Positions 33,685-42,735 are shown, numbered from the stretch's first letter. The stretch: 64,000 bases of DNA from Nocardia niigatensis NBRC 100131 (GCF_000308655.1 NZ_BAGC01000107.1:1-64000), one strand, 5' to 3'. Notes: generated by a model from the sequence alone, not told the origin. Made by a program: numbers and translations.

Positions 33685-34110
33685 ATGAACGGTTTCGGTG
33701 CCCGCGAGGCCACGCGCGGCGTGGTGGATCTCTCCCGGGACGAGGCCATGCGCCTGCTGGCCGCCGTCCCGTTCGGCCGGGTGGTCTTCACCCGTGACGC
33801 GCTGCCGGCGATCCGGCCGGTGAATCACATCGTCGACGGGGACACCATCGTCGTCCGCACCCGCCTGACCTCGCGTCTCACCTCGACCGTGCGCGCCGAC
33901 AGCGCTGTGGTGGTCGCCTACGAGGCCGACGACATCGATCCGATCACGCGCTTGGGCTGGTCGGTGGTGGTGACCGGCATCGCGCGCACCGTCGCCGACC
34001 CGGAGCGGGCGGCCCGCTACGAAGCGCTGGTGTCGCCGTGGGTGGACGGGGTCATGGACACCGTCGTGGCCATCGAGCCGACGCTGGTCACCGGTATCCG
34101 GCTGGTGTAG
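33685..34110 (+). CDS. PPOX-family flavin/F420 split-barrel protein
   Basis: This 141-residue protein has the pyridoxamine-5'-phosphate-oxidase-like fold: MRLLAAVPFGRVVFTRDALP, then AIRPVNHIVDGDTIVVRT, then a WSVVVTGIARTV strand. These are hallmarks of small FMN- or F420-binding proteins common in the mycobacterial DosR regulon. The substrate is unknown. It begins at an ATG with few alternatives and has a DosR-like box upstream. Confidence 0.85.
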   Translation: MNGFGAREATRGVVDLSRDEAMRLLAAVPFGRVVFTRDALPAIRPVNHIVDGDTIVVRTRLTSRLTSTVRADSAVVVAYEADDIDPITRLGWSVVVTGIARTVADPERAARYEALVSPWVDGVMDTVVAIEPTLVTGIRLV

Positions 34111-34240
34111 CGGGAATCGATCCCGCGGGCCCGCGACGGCCGCGGTCGCGACCGCCCGGCTACCATCCACCCGACCGTGTCGCGGATGCTGTGCCGATCC
34201 GACGACGCCCCCGCGGACCGATCCCGAGAGGACCACCACC

Positions 34241-34372
34241 ATGTGTCAACCGACCCCCTGTCAGTGCGGCAAGATCACCTGGGCCGGCTGTGGCGAGCAT
34301 ATCGACCAGGTCAAGGCCGCCGTTCCCGCCGAACAGTGGTGCGCGGGCGAGCACGAGGCTCCCGGCAACTGA
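34241..34372 (+). CDS. 43-residue Cys-rich protein
   Basis: A short gene encodes MCQPTPCQCGKITWAGCGEH followed by a VKAAVPAEQWCAGEH tail. Cys at positions 2, 7, 9, 17 and 34 plus His residues suggest a small metal-binding fold. It is a paralogue of the frameshifted gene at 30853-31015. AGAGG lies upstream of the ATG. It stands alone between the PPOX and universal-stress genes. Function unknown. Confidence 0.72.
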   Translation: MCQPTPCQCGKITWAGCGEHIDQVKAAVPAEQWCAGEHEAPGN

Positions 34373-34420
34373 TCGGCGTCGTCCCGGCCGCGACCATGGG
34401 CCCGCGGCCGGGCGGCCTTT

Positions 34421-34434
34421 GGACCTGAGGTCCC
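34421..34434. promoter_or_regulatory. DosR-like box upstream of the universal stress gene
   Basis: GGACCTGAGGTCCC is near-palindromic and resembles a DosR site. It is 97 nt before the universal stress protein start. Confidence 0.5.
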
Positions 34435-34530
34435 GTGACCATCGACCGCAGTGCGGCCACCCCGGCGATTTCTACGGTGAAGGTGTGCGGCGAACCGCCG
34501 CCTGGGTAACCACATCGCCGGGAGAGGGCA

Positions 34531-35451
34531 ATGAGCGAACACGAATACGAGGATCAGCACCGACTGGCCGGCGCCGGCGTGGTCGTAGGTGTCGACGGCT
34601 CACCGGGATCGGAACTCGCCCTGCACTGGGCCGCGGAATTCGCCCTCCGCCGTGGCCGGGAACTGCAGATCGTGCACGGCCTGGATCTGGCGGCCACCAC
34701 CGTGGCCGGGCCGTACGCGGTGATCACCCCCGCCGTGATCGACAGCGTGCGGGAGAACGGCCAGAGGCTGGTGCGGAGCGCGGTGCAGAACGTGCGCGCC
34801 GAATACCCGGATCTGCGGGTGGCCGCGTACATGTCGAGCGATTCCGCCGCCGCCATCCTCATCGACCACAGCGAGCGCGCTTACGCCGTCGTGCTGGGCG
34901 CGACCGGAAACCATGGCACGCTGGCGCATTTGGGCTCGACGCTGCTGGCAGTGACCTCCCATGCCGCCGGCTCCGTGATCGTGGTGCGCCCGGATCCTGA
35001 GGCGGACAACACGATTCACGATTCCGGGCCGGTCGTGGTCGGTATCGATGGCGGGCCGGTCAGCGAACCCGCCATCGCCGCCGCCTTCGCCGAGGCCTCG
35101 GAGCGGGGAGCCGATCTGGTCGCCCTCCATGTCTGGAACGACTGGAGCGCGGGCATGTTCGCCGGCGACAAGTCGGCGAACATGCCCGAGGACTGCGAGG
35201 TCACCGAGGAATCCGTGCTGGCCGAACGGCTCGCGGGCTGGCAGGAGAAGTACCCGGACGTGACCGTGCACCGGCGCCTCTATTTCTCGGCCCCCGCCGC
35301 CCAGCTGCGGGAATGGTCGAAGCACGCGCAGCTGCTGGTGGTCGGCAATCGCGGGCGCGGCGGCTTCCTGGGGCTGCTGCTCGGCTCGACCACGCATTCC
35401 CTGGTGCAGCACGCACACTGCCCGGTCATGGTCGTTCACTCGGCCGAGTGA
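34531..35451 (+). CDS. Tandem universal stress protein
   Basis: This 306-residue protein has two USP domains (about residues 14-150 and 165-305), as in many DosR-regulated mycobacterial proteins. Both begin with VVGVDGSPGS/VVGIDGGPVS. The second keeps the ATP-binding motif GNRGRGGFLGLLLGSTTHSL; the first has a divergent GATGNHGTLAHLGSTL. A strong hairpin lies within the coding region at 35151-35187. Confidence 0.92.
   Translation: MSEHEYEDQHRLAGAGVVVGVDGSPGSELALHWAAEFALRRGRELQIVHGLDLAATTVAGPYAVITPAVIDSVRENGQRLVRSAVQNVRAEYPDLRVAAYMSSDSAAAILIDHSERAYAVVLGATGNHGTLAHLGSTLLAVTSHAAGSVIVVRPDPEADNTIHDSGPVVVGIDGGPVSEPAIAAAFAEASERGADLVALHVWNDWSAGMFAGDKSANMPEDCEVTEESVLAERLAGWQEKYPDVTVHRRLYFSAPAAQLREWSKHAQLLVVGNRGRGGFLGLLLGSTTHSLVQHAHCPVMVVHSAE
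35151..35187. repeat. Intragenic 14-bp perfect inverted repeat
   Basis: GGGCATGTTCGCCG (35151-35164) and CGGCGAACATGCCC (35174-35187) are exact reverse complements with a 9-nt loop, inside the universal stress gene. It would form a strong RNA hairpin. Any role in pausing or RNA processing is speculative. Confidence 0.55.
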
Positions 35452-35498
35452 CGCCAGAGGCCGGCGTCCGCGGGTAGGACGCCGGCCCGATCGCGCAG

Positions 35499-35975
35499 CT
35501 AGCGGGTTTCGATCATGTTCCCGAAGTGGCCGGTCCGCCAGACGATCCGGTTCCGCAACTCGCGGATACGCCAACCATCAAGCGTACGAACCAGATTCGC
35601 GGTAACGACGCCCCCCGCGGTGAACGACCGCTCCCTCATGCTCGCGCCGACGGGCATGCCTTTCCACAGATGGATCGCCACCAGATCGGCCCGGACGACA
35701 GCCGAGTCCCCGTCGATCTCGACATCATGCCCGGTGACCAAATGCTGAGTCCCATCGAACCGAGCAAAACTCACCCCATGACTCCGCGCGATATCCGCCG
35801 GCCCCACCACCCCAACCCCGTTCGGCCGCACGATCTCCCCATCCCCGGCAAAAATCCGCCCGAACAACGCGTCCTCGAACCCCCCTCATCCAAAGCCCGA
35901 AAATTAACTGTTGACCACCTTGATAATCCGCGCCGTCTGCATCCAGCACTCAATATCGTTCTGATCATCGATCAC
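35499..35975 (-). pseudogene. Broken SnoaL-like (NTF2-fold) protein
   Basis: A strong AAGGAGGGG site precedes a GTG at 35975 and the frame reads IDDQNDIECWMQTARIIKVV, but a TAA (35904-35906) and a TGA follow in frame. The sequence FRALDEGG lies in another frame and the protein resumes as FGRIFAGDGEIVRPNGVG to the stop at 35499. A base gain near the A/T run and a loss in the C6 run (35880-35885) would explain both. The repaired product of about 157 residues would be a SnoaL/NTF2-fold polyketide-cyclase-like protein. A shorter product from TTG 35867 is possible. Confidence 0.65.
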
Positions 35976-36156
35976 CGCAAACCCCTCCTTCGAGTGTCTG
36001 CCCCCGACGCTGGATCCTGACCCTGCGTCAGTCTCGAGTCCGGATGCTGGGAAGCTTCGGAGCGGAAGCAGGGCCGGTACAGTTTCACCACCTCGATACG
36101 ACTCCGCTGGCCGCCATCCTGGAGCGGTGGCCGGTGCACAGGAAAGGGTGAGGGCC

Positions 36157-36546
36157 GTGCGGATTTACATCACCAGCGTCTTCGTCGACGACCAGCAGAA
36201 AGCGCTCGACTTCTATACCGGGGTACTGGGTTTCACCAAGAAGCACGACGTGCCGCTGGGGCCCGGCGCCCGCTGGCTGACCGTGGTGTCGCCGGAGGAC
36301 CCGGAGGGCGCGGAACTGCTGCTCGAACCGGATGGGCACCCAGCGGTCAGGCCGTACAAGGACGCCTTGGTCGGCGACGGCATTCCGGCCGCCTCGTTCC
36401 AGGTGAAGGATGTCCAGTCCGAATTCGAGCGGTTGACCGGCCTCGGGGTGACGTTCACGCAGCACCCGCTGCAGGCGGGACCCGTCACCACCGCGGTGTT
36501 CGACGACACCTGCGGGAATCTGATCCAGATCGTCACCCCGGCCTGA
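36157..36546 (+). CDS. VOC-family (glyoxalase-like) protein
   Basis: This is a protein of about 129 residues with the vicinal-oxygen-chelate pattern: RIYITSVFVDDQQKALDFYT at the N-terminus, LGFTKKHDVPLG, a middle metal-ligand Glu in GAELLLEPDG, and TAVFDDTCGNLIQIV at the end. Enzymatic activity is unknown. I chose the GTG at 36157; GTG codons at 36148 and 36127 are alternatives. Confidence 0.85.
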   Translation: MRIYITSVFVDDQQKALDFYTGVLGFTKKHDVPLGPGARWLTVVSPEDPEGAELLLEPDGHPAVRPYKDALVGDGIPAASFQVKDVQSEFERLTGLGVTFTQHPLQAGPVTTAVFDDTCGNLIQIVTPA

Positions 36547-36555
36547 CCGGTCCGT

Positions 36556-37515
36556 TCAGACGCGGGCGCGCTCTCGGGCGAGGGCGCGGTCCCGCTGCTC
36601 CTCGAAACGCGGAATCTGCACCTGTTCGAGATTCTCGAGGTAGCCCGCCAGCTGCTCCCGCGCCTGTTCGCCCCGGGGGCCGAAGTCGGTGCGGCCGAAG
36701 ATATTCCAGTGCCGCAGCACCGGCATCAGCACGTCCTCGAGGTGCTGGCGCAGATCGTAGATCCCGTGCTTGGCCATGAGGACGCCGTGGCGGCGGAAGT
36801 TGGGCATCCCGGTGCCGGGCATGCGGAAGTTCTCGACGATCAGGTCGATGGCCACCATCGCCTGGTCTGGCACGAGATCCAGGGCCGCGCCGCACAGGGT
36901 GCGATAGAAGATCATGTGCAGGTTCTCGTCCAGGGCCAGCCGCTGCATGATGCGGTCGGCGACCGGATCGTTGCAGACCGCGGCGGTATTGCGGTGGCTG
37001 ATCCGGGTGGCCAGCTCCTGGAAGCTGACGTACGCGACGGAGTAGAGGAACCCGGCGTGCGCGGCCGCGGTGGCCGGATCGACGGGTGCGGCGAAACCAT
37101 TGGTCATGTGGGTCATCCGGTCGTTCTCCAGCGCGACCGGGTCGACGCCGCGGGTGACCACCAGATAGTCGCGCAGGACCACACTGTGCCGGGTCTCCTC
37201 GGCGGTCCAGCGGCCCACCCACGTGCCCCATGCCCCGTCGCGGGAGAAGTTCTCGGCGATCTCGCGGTGGTACGAGGGCAGGTTGTCCTCGGTGAGCAGG
37301 TTGGTGATGAGCGCGGCCTTGGCCACCGCGGAGAGCTGGGATTGCTCTGGATCCCAATCGATTCCGCCGAGCTGCGCGAAGTTGCGCCCGTCGTCCCACG
37401 GCACGAAGTCGTGGGGATGCCAGTCCTTGAACACCGATAAATGCCGGTCGAGCGCCTGCCCGGCGACCGGCTCGAGTTCGACGAGGATCTCACGCTGCGT
37501 CAGCTCACGCGCCAC
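36556..37515 (-). CDS. Acyl-ACP desaturase, DesA family
   Basis: This 319-residue soluble diiron desaturase resembles mycobacterial DesA1/DesA2. It has LVELEPVAGQALDRHL near the start, FAQLGGIDWDPEQSQLS, the diiron ligands in LLTEDNLPSYHREI and TAEETRHS, and the second E/H pair in DENLHMIFYR. It would introduce double bonds into ACP-bound fatty acids. GTG 37515 gives a DesA-like N-terminus; the longer frame upstream contains operator-like sequence. It is divergent from the S30AE-like gene across two DosR-like boxes. Confidence 0.88.
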   Translation of the reverse strand: MARELTQREILVELEPVAGQALDRHLSVFKDWHPHDFVPWDDGRNFAQLGGIDWDPEQSQLSAVAKAALITNLLTEDNLPSYHREIAENFSRDGAWGTWVGRWTAEETRHSVVLRDYLVVTRGVDPVALENDRMTHMTNGFAAPVDPATAAAHAGFLYSVAYVSFQELATRISHRNTAAVCNDPVADRIMQRLALDENLHMIFYRTLCGAALDLVPDQAMVAIDLIVENFRMPGTGMPNFRRHGVLMAKHGIYDLRQHLEDVLMPVLRHWNIFGRTDFGPRGEQAREQLAGYLENLEQVQIPRFEEQRDRALARERARV

Positions 37516-37596
37516 GGGTGGTGTCCGCCTTCCTGTCTGATGAGTGGGGGGCCGTGCGGCCATCGCCCACCGTTCCGTGCCGCGTCCGGCGGCGAC

Positions 37597-37612
37597 AGAG
37601 CCGAAGGTCCCG
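37597..37612. promoter_or_regulatory. DosR-like box near desA
   Basis: The plus strand AGAGCCGAAGGTCCCG, read on the minus strand, is CGGGACCTTCGGCTCT, a good DosR-type match. It is 82 nt upstream of the desaturase start. Confidence 0.5.
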
Positions 37613-37660
37613 ACCGTGCGAGGACTTCGATCTCGAGGCCGCCCGGGTAGATGACCGGCG

Positions 37661-37675
37661 AGGACCTTCGGCCCT
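37661..37675. promoter_or_regulatory. DosR-like box near the S30AE-like gene
   Basis: AGGACCTTCGGCCCT matches the element at 33598-33612 at all but one base. It lies 75 nt before the S30AE-like gene and 146 nt from the divergent desaturase start. Confidence 0.55.
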
Positions 37676-37749
37676 GTTCGCGTCGCCGTGGCCGGTGCTG
37701 ACATGGACACGTCAAAATCAGGTCGATCACCATCGGGAGGTCGTGCAGC

Positions 37750-38523
37750 GTGTACGCGAACGAGGTCGCCATCATGCCGGAACCGGTCGTCGAGGTGCTC
37801 GGGGACGGTGGGATCTCCGCGCAGGAGCGTCACCGCGCCCGCGCTCAGATCGCCGCGGTGCTGGGCCGCCGCCGCTTGACCGGCACCGCGAACGTGCGCC
37901 TGACCCGCGGATACCGCTCGGACGGAACGACTCTCGCGCAGATCGACCTCCGGGTGGCGGGAACCCCGGTGCGCTGCCAGATCGACGGCCCCGCCGCGCG
38001 CACGATCGATCTCGCCGCCGACCGCCTCGAGCGCGCCCTGGATCGCCTACTGGCGCAGGCGCCCCCGCGCTGGGCGCCCGACCCGGCCCGCCCGCCCCTG
38101 GTCACACTCGGCGATGTCCGGCCGATCGTGCGCCGCAAGGTCTGCGTCCCGCACCGATGCGATGCGGCTGCCGCCGTCGCCACCATGGACGCGCTGGACT
38201 ACGACGCCCACCTCTTCACCGACCTCGACACCGGCGAGGACGCCATCGTGTATTGGGCCGGGCCCCTGGGCGTCCGGATGGCCCGGCAGCGCCGCCTACG
38301 CCCGCCCCGCGACTTCGAGCACCTACCGATGACCATGAACCCGCACCCGACCCGCGTCCTCACCGAGTCGGCCGCCGCCGTGCGCCTGTGCGGCCACGGT
38401 CTGCCGTTCCTCTTCTTCACCGAGCCCGAGGACGGTCGGGGCCGGCTGCTCTACCGCCGCTACGACGGTGATCTCGGTCTGGTCATCGCCACATCGCAGC
38501 GCCCGTCGCCGGGTCTGCCGTGA
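37750..38523 (+). CDS. S30AE/HPF-like ribosome hibernation protein
   Basis: This 257-residue protein has an N-terminal region like the HPF/S30AE fold (LTGTANVRLTRGYRSDGTTL) and two C-terminal S30AE-type dimerisation segments: VRRKVCVPHRCDAAAAVATM with DYDAHLFTDLDTGEDAIVYW, then a second with HGLPFLFFTEPEDGRGRLLY. Such two-tailed versions, like Rv0079, are DosR-regulated in mycobacteria and are linked to ribosome protection in dormancy. GGGAGG lies 9 nt before the GTG start. Confidence 0.82.
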   Translation: MYANEVAIMPEPVVEVLGDGGISAQERHRARAQIAAVLGRRRLTGTANVRLTRGYRSDGTTLAQIDLRVAGTPVRCQIDGPAARTIDLAADRLERALDRLLAQAPPRWAPDPARPPLVTLGDVRPIVRRKVCVPHRCDAAAAVATMDALDYDAHLFTDLDTGEDAIVYWAGPLGVRMARQRRLRPPRDFEHLPMTMNPHPTRVLTESAAAVRLCGHGLPFLFFTEPEDGRGRLLYRRYDGDLGLVIATSQRPSPGLP

Positions 38524-38846
38524 CGATCGGGTGCGTGCGCATCCGGGGTCGGCTGCGATCGCGACCGGCGCCCACCGGCACATCCGGGCAGCCCACCGAT
38601 ATCGAGGAAGTGGTCTGACCATGGGAGTCGTTGTCGGGGATCTGCTGCCGCTGTCGGTATGGCCATGAGCGCGTGCGCGGTGTCCTCGACCGGATGAAGG
38701 TCTGGCTGGAGACCTACAACGCTCAGGTCATGACGGTCGCTGGCGGTCGTCGGCAAGGGCTCGGCGGGCCTGTGATCACGAAACCGCCGTCGATCCCGGA
38801 GGATCGGCGGCGGTTCGCGATCGGCGGCGGTTCGCCGATGCAGGGC
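38524..38846. other. Intergenic region without a recognisable gene
   Basis: These 323 bases lie at the 3' ends of two convergent genes. Short open frames exist on both strands, but none has a ribosome site or family-like sequence. I see no clear terminator hairpin. Confidence 0.5.
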
Positions 38847-40283
38847 TCAGCTGGTCAAAGTCAGCTGCGGGGGTTGCCAATCACCGCTGGCGGCTTCGGA
38901 TTTCGGCGCGTACAGCCGCATGGTGAGCGAGAACGGCCCGCTCGCCGGGATGGGCAGCCAATTGCCCTTGGGGACCGAATCGCCGGGATCGGCGTTCTGG
39001 ACGGTGATCTCGACCGACCCATCCGAGTTCGCCGCCGGCTTGATCTGGTGGCCGACCGAGTAGATCTGCGCCGCGTTGTCGACGAGATGTGATTCCCCGT
39101 CGTAGGCCGTGATCGACCAGAACGCGTCGACCGGCGGCTGCGCGCCGGGGGCGAAACGGATGCGGAACCGGCGCGGCGTGCCGTTGTCGTCGGCGGCGGC
39201 ATAGATCGTCGGATACAACGCGTCCTTCGACAGATTCGCGCCCAAGCCCTGCATGGCCACGAGCGCTCGCTGGTCGTAATTGGTCCCGTAGGAGCCGATG
39301 GTGGGGTCGAAGATCCAACCGTTGGCATCCTTCGCCGCGGGGTTCTTGTAGGTCGGTATCTTCGCCAGCCCGCTCTTGACCGCAGTGTTCAGCAGGTCTG
39401 CGGACACGCCGCTGACACTGCCGCCCGGCGTGATCCCGATGGCCGCGAACCGCTTCAGCGCGTCGGCGTCGGCGGTGGCCGGAGGATTGAGCGCCATCAG
39501 CTGGGTCATGCGGGCGAAGAAGGTCGGCCCGTCCATGTCGGCGACCGTCTTCGCGGCGTCGGCGCTACTGGCGTTCGGCTCGCCCGGATCACCCTGCACC
39601 GCTGCCGGATCCTTCACCCAGGTGCTGAGTGGAACCAGTTTGATCTGCCGCTGTAGCTCCTTGACCCGGTCCACGTCCTGGCTGCCGTTGAACTGCAGGC
39701 GACCGGCCACCCACACCGTGCCGGTCGGCACCGACAGCTGCGTCACGTCGTCGGGCAGTTGTCCCGACCAACCCGGCCCGGTGATGGCGTAGGTGAACGG
39801 CGGCGTGGCCTGGCCCGACTTCACCTGCGGGTGAACGCTGCTGGGGTTCTGCACGGTGTTGGACCAGGCGTCCATGATCTGCATGAGCCAGTAGCGGTCG
39901 GATTCCATGGCGGGTACCTGCAGCACCATCGGCTCGGGACGCACGTCCAGCCAGGCGAAGGAATACAGCGTGTCCAGGTTGAGCCGGACCACCGACTTGT
40001 CCTCGGGCGTGGGCGGATTGCCGTGGTAGAAGCGGTTGGCCGGGGCCGCGTTCTCGCGGGTGACATCCATGACGACCAGGGGGTAGCCGAAGACGTAGGC
40101 ATCGGTGGCGACGGCGGCCGCGTCGTTCGAAGCCGGTGTGGTGCTGGTGACCGAGCTGGATTTGTCACTGCTGGAGCAGGCGGCCAGGCCGACCGTGGCG
40201 AGCGCGCCGAGCCCGAGTCCCAATGCGGCCCTTCGCGACACGGTGGCAAACTCTCGATGCTCGCGGCTCTTGGGGAAGTTCAT
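38847..40283 (-). CDS. DUF1254/DUF1214 lipoprotein
   Basis: This 478-residue exported protein has a signal with paired Arg (SRRAALGLGLGALATVGLAAC, cut here by the lipobox LAAC near residue 36), which suggests a Tat-type lipoprotein. The body has the DUF1254 pattern (AYVFGYPLVVMDVTRENAAP, VRLNLDTLYSFAWLD) and the DUF1214 C-terminal part (FWSITAYDGESHLVDN, then QNADPGDSVPKGNWLPIPA). Function unknown. ATG 40283 gives a sensible signal; upstream in-frame codons add an implausible extension. Confidence 0.87.
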   Translation of the reverse strand: MNFPKSREHREFATVSRRAALGLGLGALATVGLAACSSSDKSSSVTSTTPASNDAAAVATDAYVFGYPLVVMDVTRENAAPANRFYHGNPPTPEDKSVVRLNLDTLYSFAWLDVRPEPMVLQVPAMESDRYWLMQIMDAWSNTVQNPSSVHPQVKSGQATPPFTYAITGPGWSGQLPDDVTQLSVPTGTVWVAGRLQFNGSQDVDRVKELQRQIKLVPLSTWVKDPAAVQGDPGEPNASSADAAKTVADMDGPTFFARMTQLMALNPPATADADALKRFAAIGITPGGSVSGVSADLLNTAVKSGLAKIPTYKNPAAKDANGWIFDPTIGSYGTNYDQRALVAMQGLGANLSKDALYPTIYAAADDNGTPRRFRIRFAPGAQPPVDAFWSITAYDGESHLVDNAAQIYSVGHQIKPAANSDGSVEITVQNADPGDSVPKGNWLPIPASGPFSLTMRLYAPKSEAASGDWQPPQLTLTS

Positions 40284-40526
40284 GCGTGAACGCCTCGTTT
40301 CCTGCGTGCTTGTGAAGCGCGAAATGCCCATCACAAACGGATTTTTGACGATATCCGAGGAACGATTCTAAGTGGAGGGGATGCGGCCTCGGTGTCAATG
40401 ACGCACAGGTATTTCCGTGTGGCACGGTAAATAGACACCTTTTGGCAACTGTGACTGTGGTCGACCGTCTGGTTGCTCACGAAGACCGGAGGGACGCGAT
40501 CCGCGGTGCGGGTGTATGGCCTCGGT

Positions 40527-41477
40527 TCACGCGCCGTCGAGCGGCTGCGCCCCGGCCTCGGCGGCGGCCGCGACGACGGACGGGTCGTCGCGGGTGACCT
40601 CGGTGCCGGTGACGAAGTCACCGGTCCAACGCACGGCGAGGTGCTGCAGCGCGGAGACGTTTGTCGATTGCGGTACGCCGCAGGCCAATTCGCCCGCCAC
40701 GTCGGAGCTCGCGCCCTCCGCGTCGGTGTGCGCGCCGGCCGGCAACCGGACGCCCACGAAGCTCCGGTGCAGGAGAGTCCGCAGGGCGGTCGTGCCGCTG
40801 CCGAAGTTGTTGCAGAGTCCGGGCGGTCCGGACACGGTCAGGACCGGCAGGGGCGTGCGGTCGAGATCGGCCAGGGCGGCGTCGGTGTTGTTGCCCAGGA
40901 AGGACTTCACCGGGTCGAGCAGGACCAGGCCGCGCAGCGCGGTCCAGGCGTCCGGGTGCCCGGCGTGGAGGCGGTGCGCCACGTATTCGACGGCCTCGGC
41001 CCCCGCCGAGTGGCCGATGAAAACGAACTGCCGGGGCAGGGCCGGTGCGGTCAGGCCGGCGGCGGAGGCCGCGGCGGCGAGGCTGCGCGCCAGGGCGCCG
41101 GAGGGATCCTCCGCGGTGGCGAACAGGTCGGCCACCGTGTCGAGGAACGGAGTGTTGTCGCCGAGATTCTGCAAGGTGCAGCCGGACGGATTCACGAACG
41201 GGAGGCTGGGGGCGAAGACGAGATAGCCGGCGTCGGAGAGTATTCCGGCGAGCGCCGCGACATTGGCTGTGGTGCGGGCGAAGCCGTGCTGCAGCCACAC
41301 CAGGCCGCGTGGCGTCCGATCCGGGAGATACCAGTCGGCGTTCTGCCGCAGTGGCGTCGCCGAGCAGGACAGGTCGATCCCGCCGGGGACAGTGGCGGCG
41401 GACGCCGGGGTGGCGCCGGCGACGGTGGCGGCGCACAGGGCGGCGAGGACGAGCGGGGCGCGGCGTCGGACGGTCAT
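40527..41477 (-). CDS. Secreted alpha/beta-hydrolase
   Basis: This 316-residue protein has a Sec-type signal peptide (MTVRRRAPLVLAALCAATVA, ending near AxA at residue 27). The hydrolase core shows the oxyanion region WLQHGFART, the nucleophile elbow FIGHSAGAEA (Ser about residue 155) and an Asp in LLDPVKS. It is probably an extracellular esterase or lipase. It lies 28 nt after the double-TetR regulator on the same strand and so could be the end of the mce transcript. Bases 40284-40526 show no gene. Confidence 0.82.
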   Translation of the reverse strand: MTVRRRAPLVLAALCAATVAGATPASAATVPGGIDLSCSATPLRQNADWYLPDRTPRGLVWLQHGFARTTANVAALAGILSDAGYLVFAPSLPFVNPSGCTLQNLGDNTPFLDTVADLFATAEDPSGALARSLAAAASAAGLTAPALPRQFVFIGHSAGAEAVEYVAHRLHAGHPDAWTALRGLVLLDPVKSFLGNNTDAALADLDRTPLPVLTVSGPPGLCNNFGSGTTALRTLLHRSFVGVRLPAGAHTDAEGASSDVAGELACGVPQSTNVSALQHLAVRWTGDFVTGTEVTRDDPSVVAAAAEAGAQPLDGA

Positions 41478-41505
41478 GACGACTCCTGGGTGGATCGAGA
41501 CGGAA

Positions 41506-42735
41506 TCAGTGCGCGACGCGGCCGAAGAGGACGGACTCCATGAGGCGGATCACCCACTGGCGCGAACAGATCCGCTCGCTGTCGCCGAAGACGCGGCCGT
41601 AGTCGACGACCAGGCCGAGGGCGGCGTGGACGAGGATGTGGCCCTCGGCGGGGGTGAGCTCGGGACGTACCCAGGCCAGCAGGGTGGCCCATTCCGCGAC
41701 GACGAGACGTTGCACGACACGCAGTGTCTCGCGGTCGTCGTCGGGCACGTGACCGAATTCGGCGAAGTAGACGACGGTCAGTTCCCGTTCGTCGAAGGCC
41801 CCGGCGACGTACATGTCGATGAGTTTGGCCAGCGCGTCGGCGGGACCGGCGGATTCGGCCAGCGTCGGGCCGATCACCGCCGACATGCGGTCGGCGGCGC
41901 GGCGGAATGCCGCATTGAGCAGATCGCCCTTGCCGCGGTAGTAGCGGTACACCGCCGAGGGGGACGGCAGGCCCGCCGCGGTGGCGATCTCCTCGACGCT
42001 GACATTCGGGTACCCGCGCTCGTAGAACAGCCGGATCGCCTCGTGCAGGAGCAGTTCGTGCTTGAGGGTCGGCGGCACCTCCACCGCGCGCGGTGCGGCG
42101 GGCGGCAGTCCGGGTGCCGGCAGATCGGCCTCCACCAGCGCCCAGCAGGCCGAATTCAGCAGGGCGGTCATGGCTTTCGCGCCGAGCGTAATGCGATGAT
42201 CGCCCAGACCGGTGGCCGTGCTGAACACGCCCACCGCCCGGATCCGCCGCTCGTGGTCGGACAGCTCGGGGCGGACCTCGCCCATGAGGCCGCCGAGCGC
42301 GGTGATGGCGGTGGCGAAATGCCCTTCCACCGTTCGTTTGTCGGCGTCGTCGAGGTAACGGGACTCCCACCGCGCCAGCCCGACGATGCTCCGGTTGGCG
42401 ATGGTGCCCGCGATGATCCCGTCGATGGCGTACCCGAGCCGCTGCCGGGCGGGCCAGTCCGCGGCCTCCGGCGGCAGACTCACGGTGGCCACGGTCAACT
42501 CGCCCAGCCGCAGCAGTTCGCCGGCGAACAACGCGTACTTGCTCGGGAAGTGCCGGTACAGCGCGGTGGAGGTGATTCCGAGCCGGGCCGCGATGTCCTC
42601 CATGCTCACCCGGTGATAGCCGAGGGCGGCGAACTCGGCCGCCGATACCGCCGCGATCTGGGCGCGCCGGTTCCTGGGGCGTCGGCGCACCGCCCGCGCT
42701 CCGGGTTCGGAGGCGGGCGTGGCGGCGCGGCTCAC
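41506..42735 (-). CDS. Double-TetR regulator, Mce3R-like
   Basis: This 409-residue regulator is made of two complete TetR units, each with its own helix-turn-helix. The first is FAALGYHRVSMEDIAARLGI with TSTALYRHFPSK (about residues 40-75). The second is FYERGYPNVSVEEIATAAGL with PSAVYRYYRGKG (about residues 230-265). This layout and length match Mce3R, the repressor of mycobacterial mce3. The GTG start overlaps the Mce-associated protein stop, so the regulator is made from the operon it probably controls. Confidence 0.87.
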   Translation of the reverse strand: MSRAATPASEPGARAVRRRPRNRRAQIAAVSAAEFAALGYHRVSMEDIAARLGITSTALYRHFPSKYALFAGELLRLGELTVATVSLPPEAADWPARQRLGYAIDGIIAGTIANRSIVGLARWESRYLDDADKRTVEGHFATAITALGGLMGEVRPELSDHERRIRAVGVFSTATGLGDHRITLGAKAMTALLNSACWALVEADLPAPGLPPAAPRAVEVPPTLKHELLLHEAIRLFYERGYPNVSVEEIATAAGLPSPSAVYRYYRGKGDLLNAAFRRAADRMSAVIGPTLAESAGPADALAKLIDMYVAGAFDERELTVVYFAEFGHVPDDDRETLRVVQRLVVAEWATLLAWVRPELTPAEGHILVHAALGLVVDYGRVFGDSERICSRQWVIRLMESVLFGRVAH

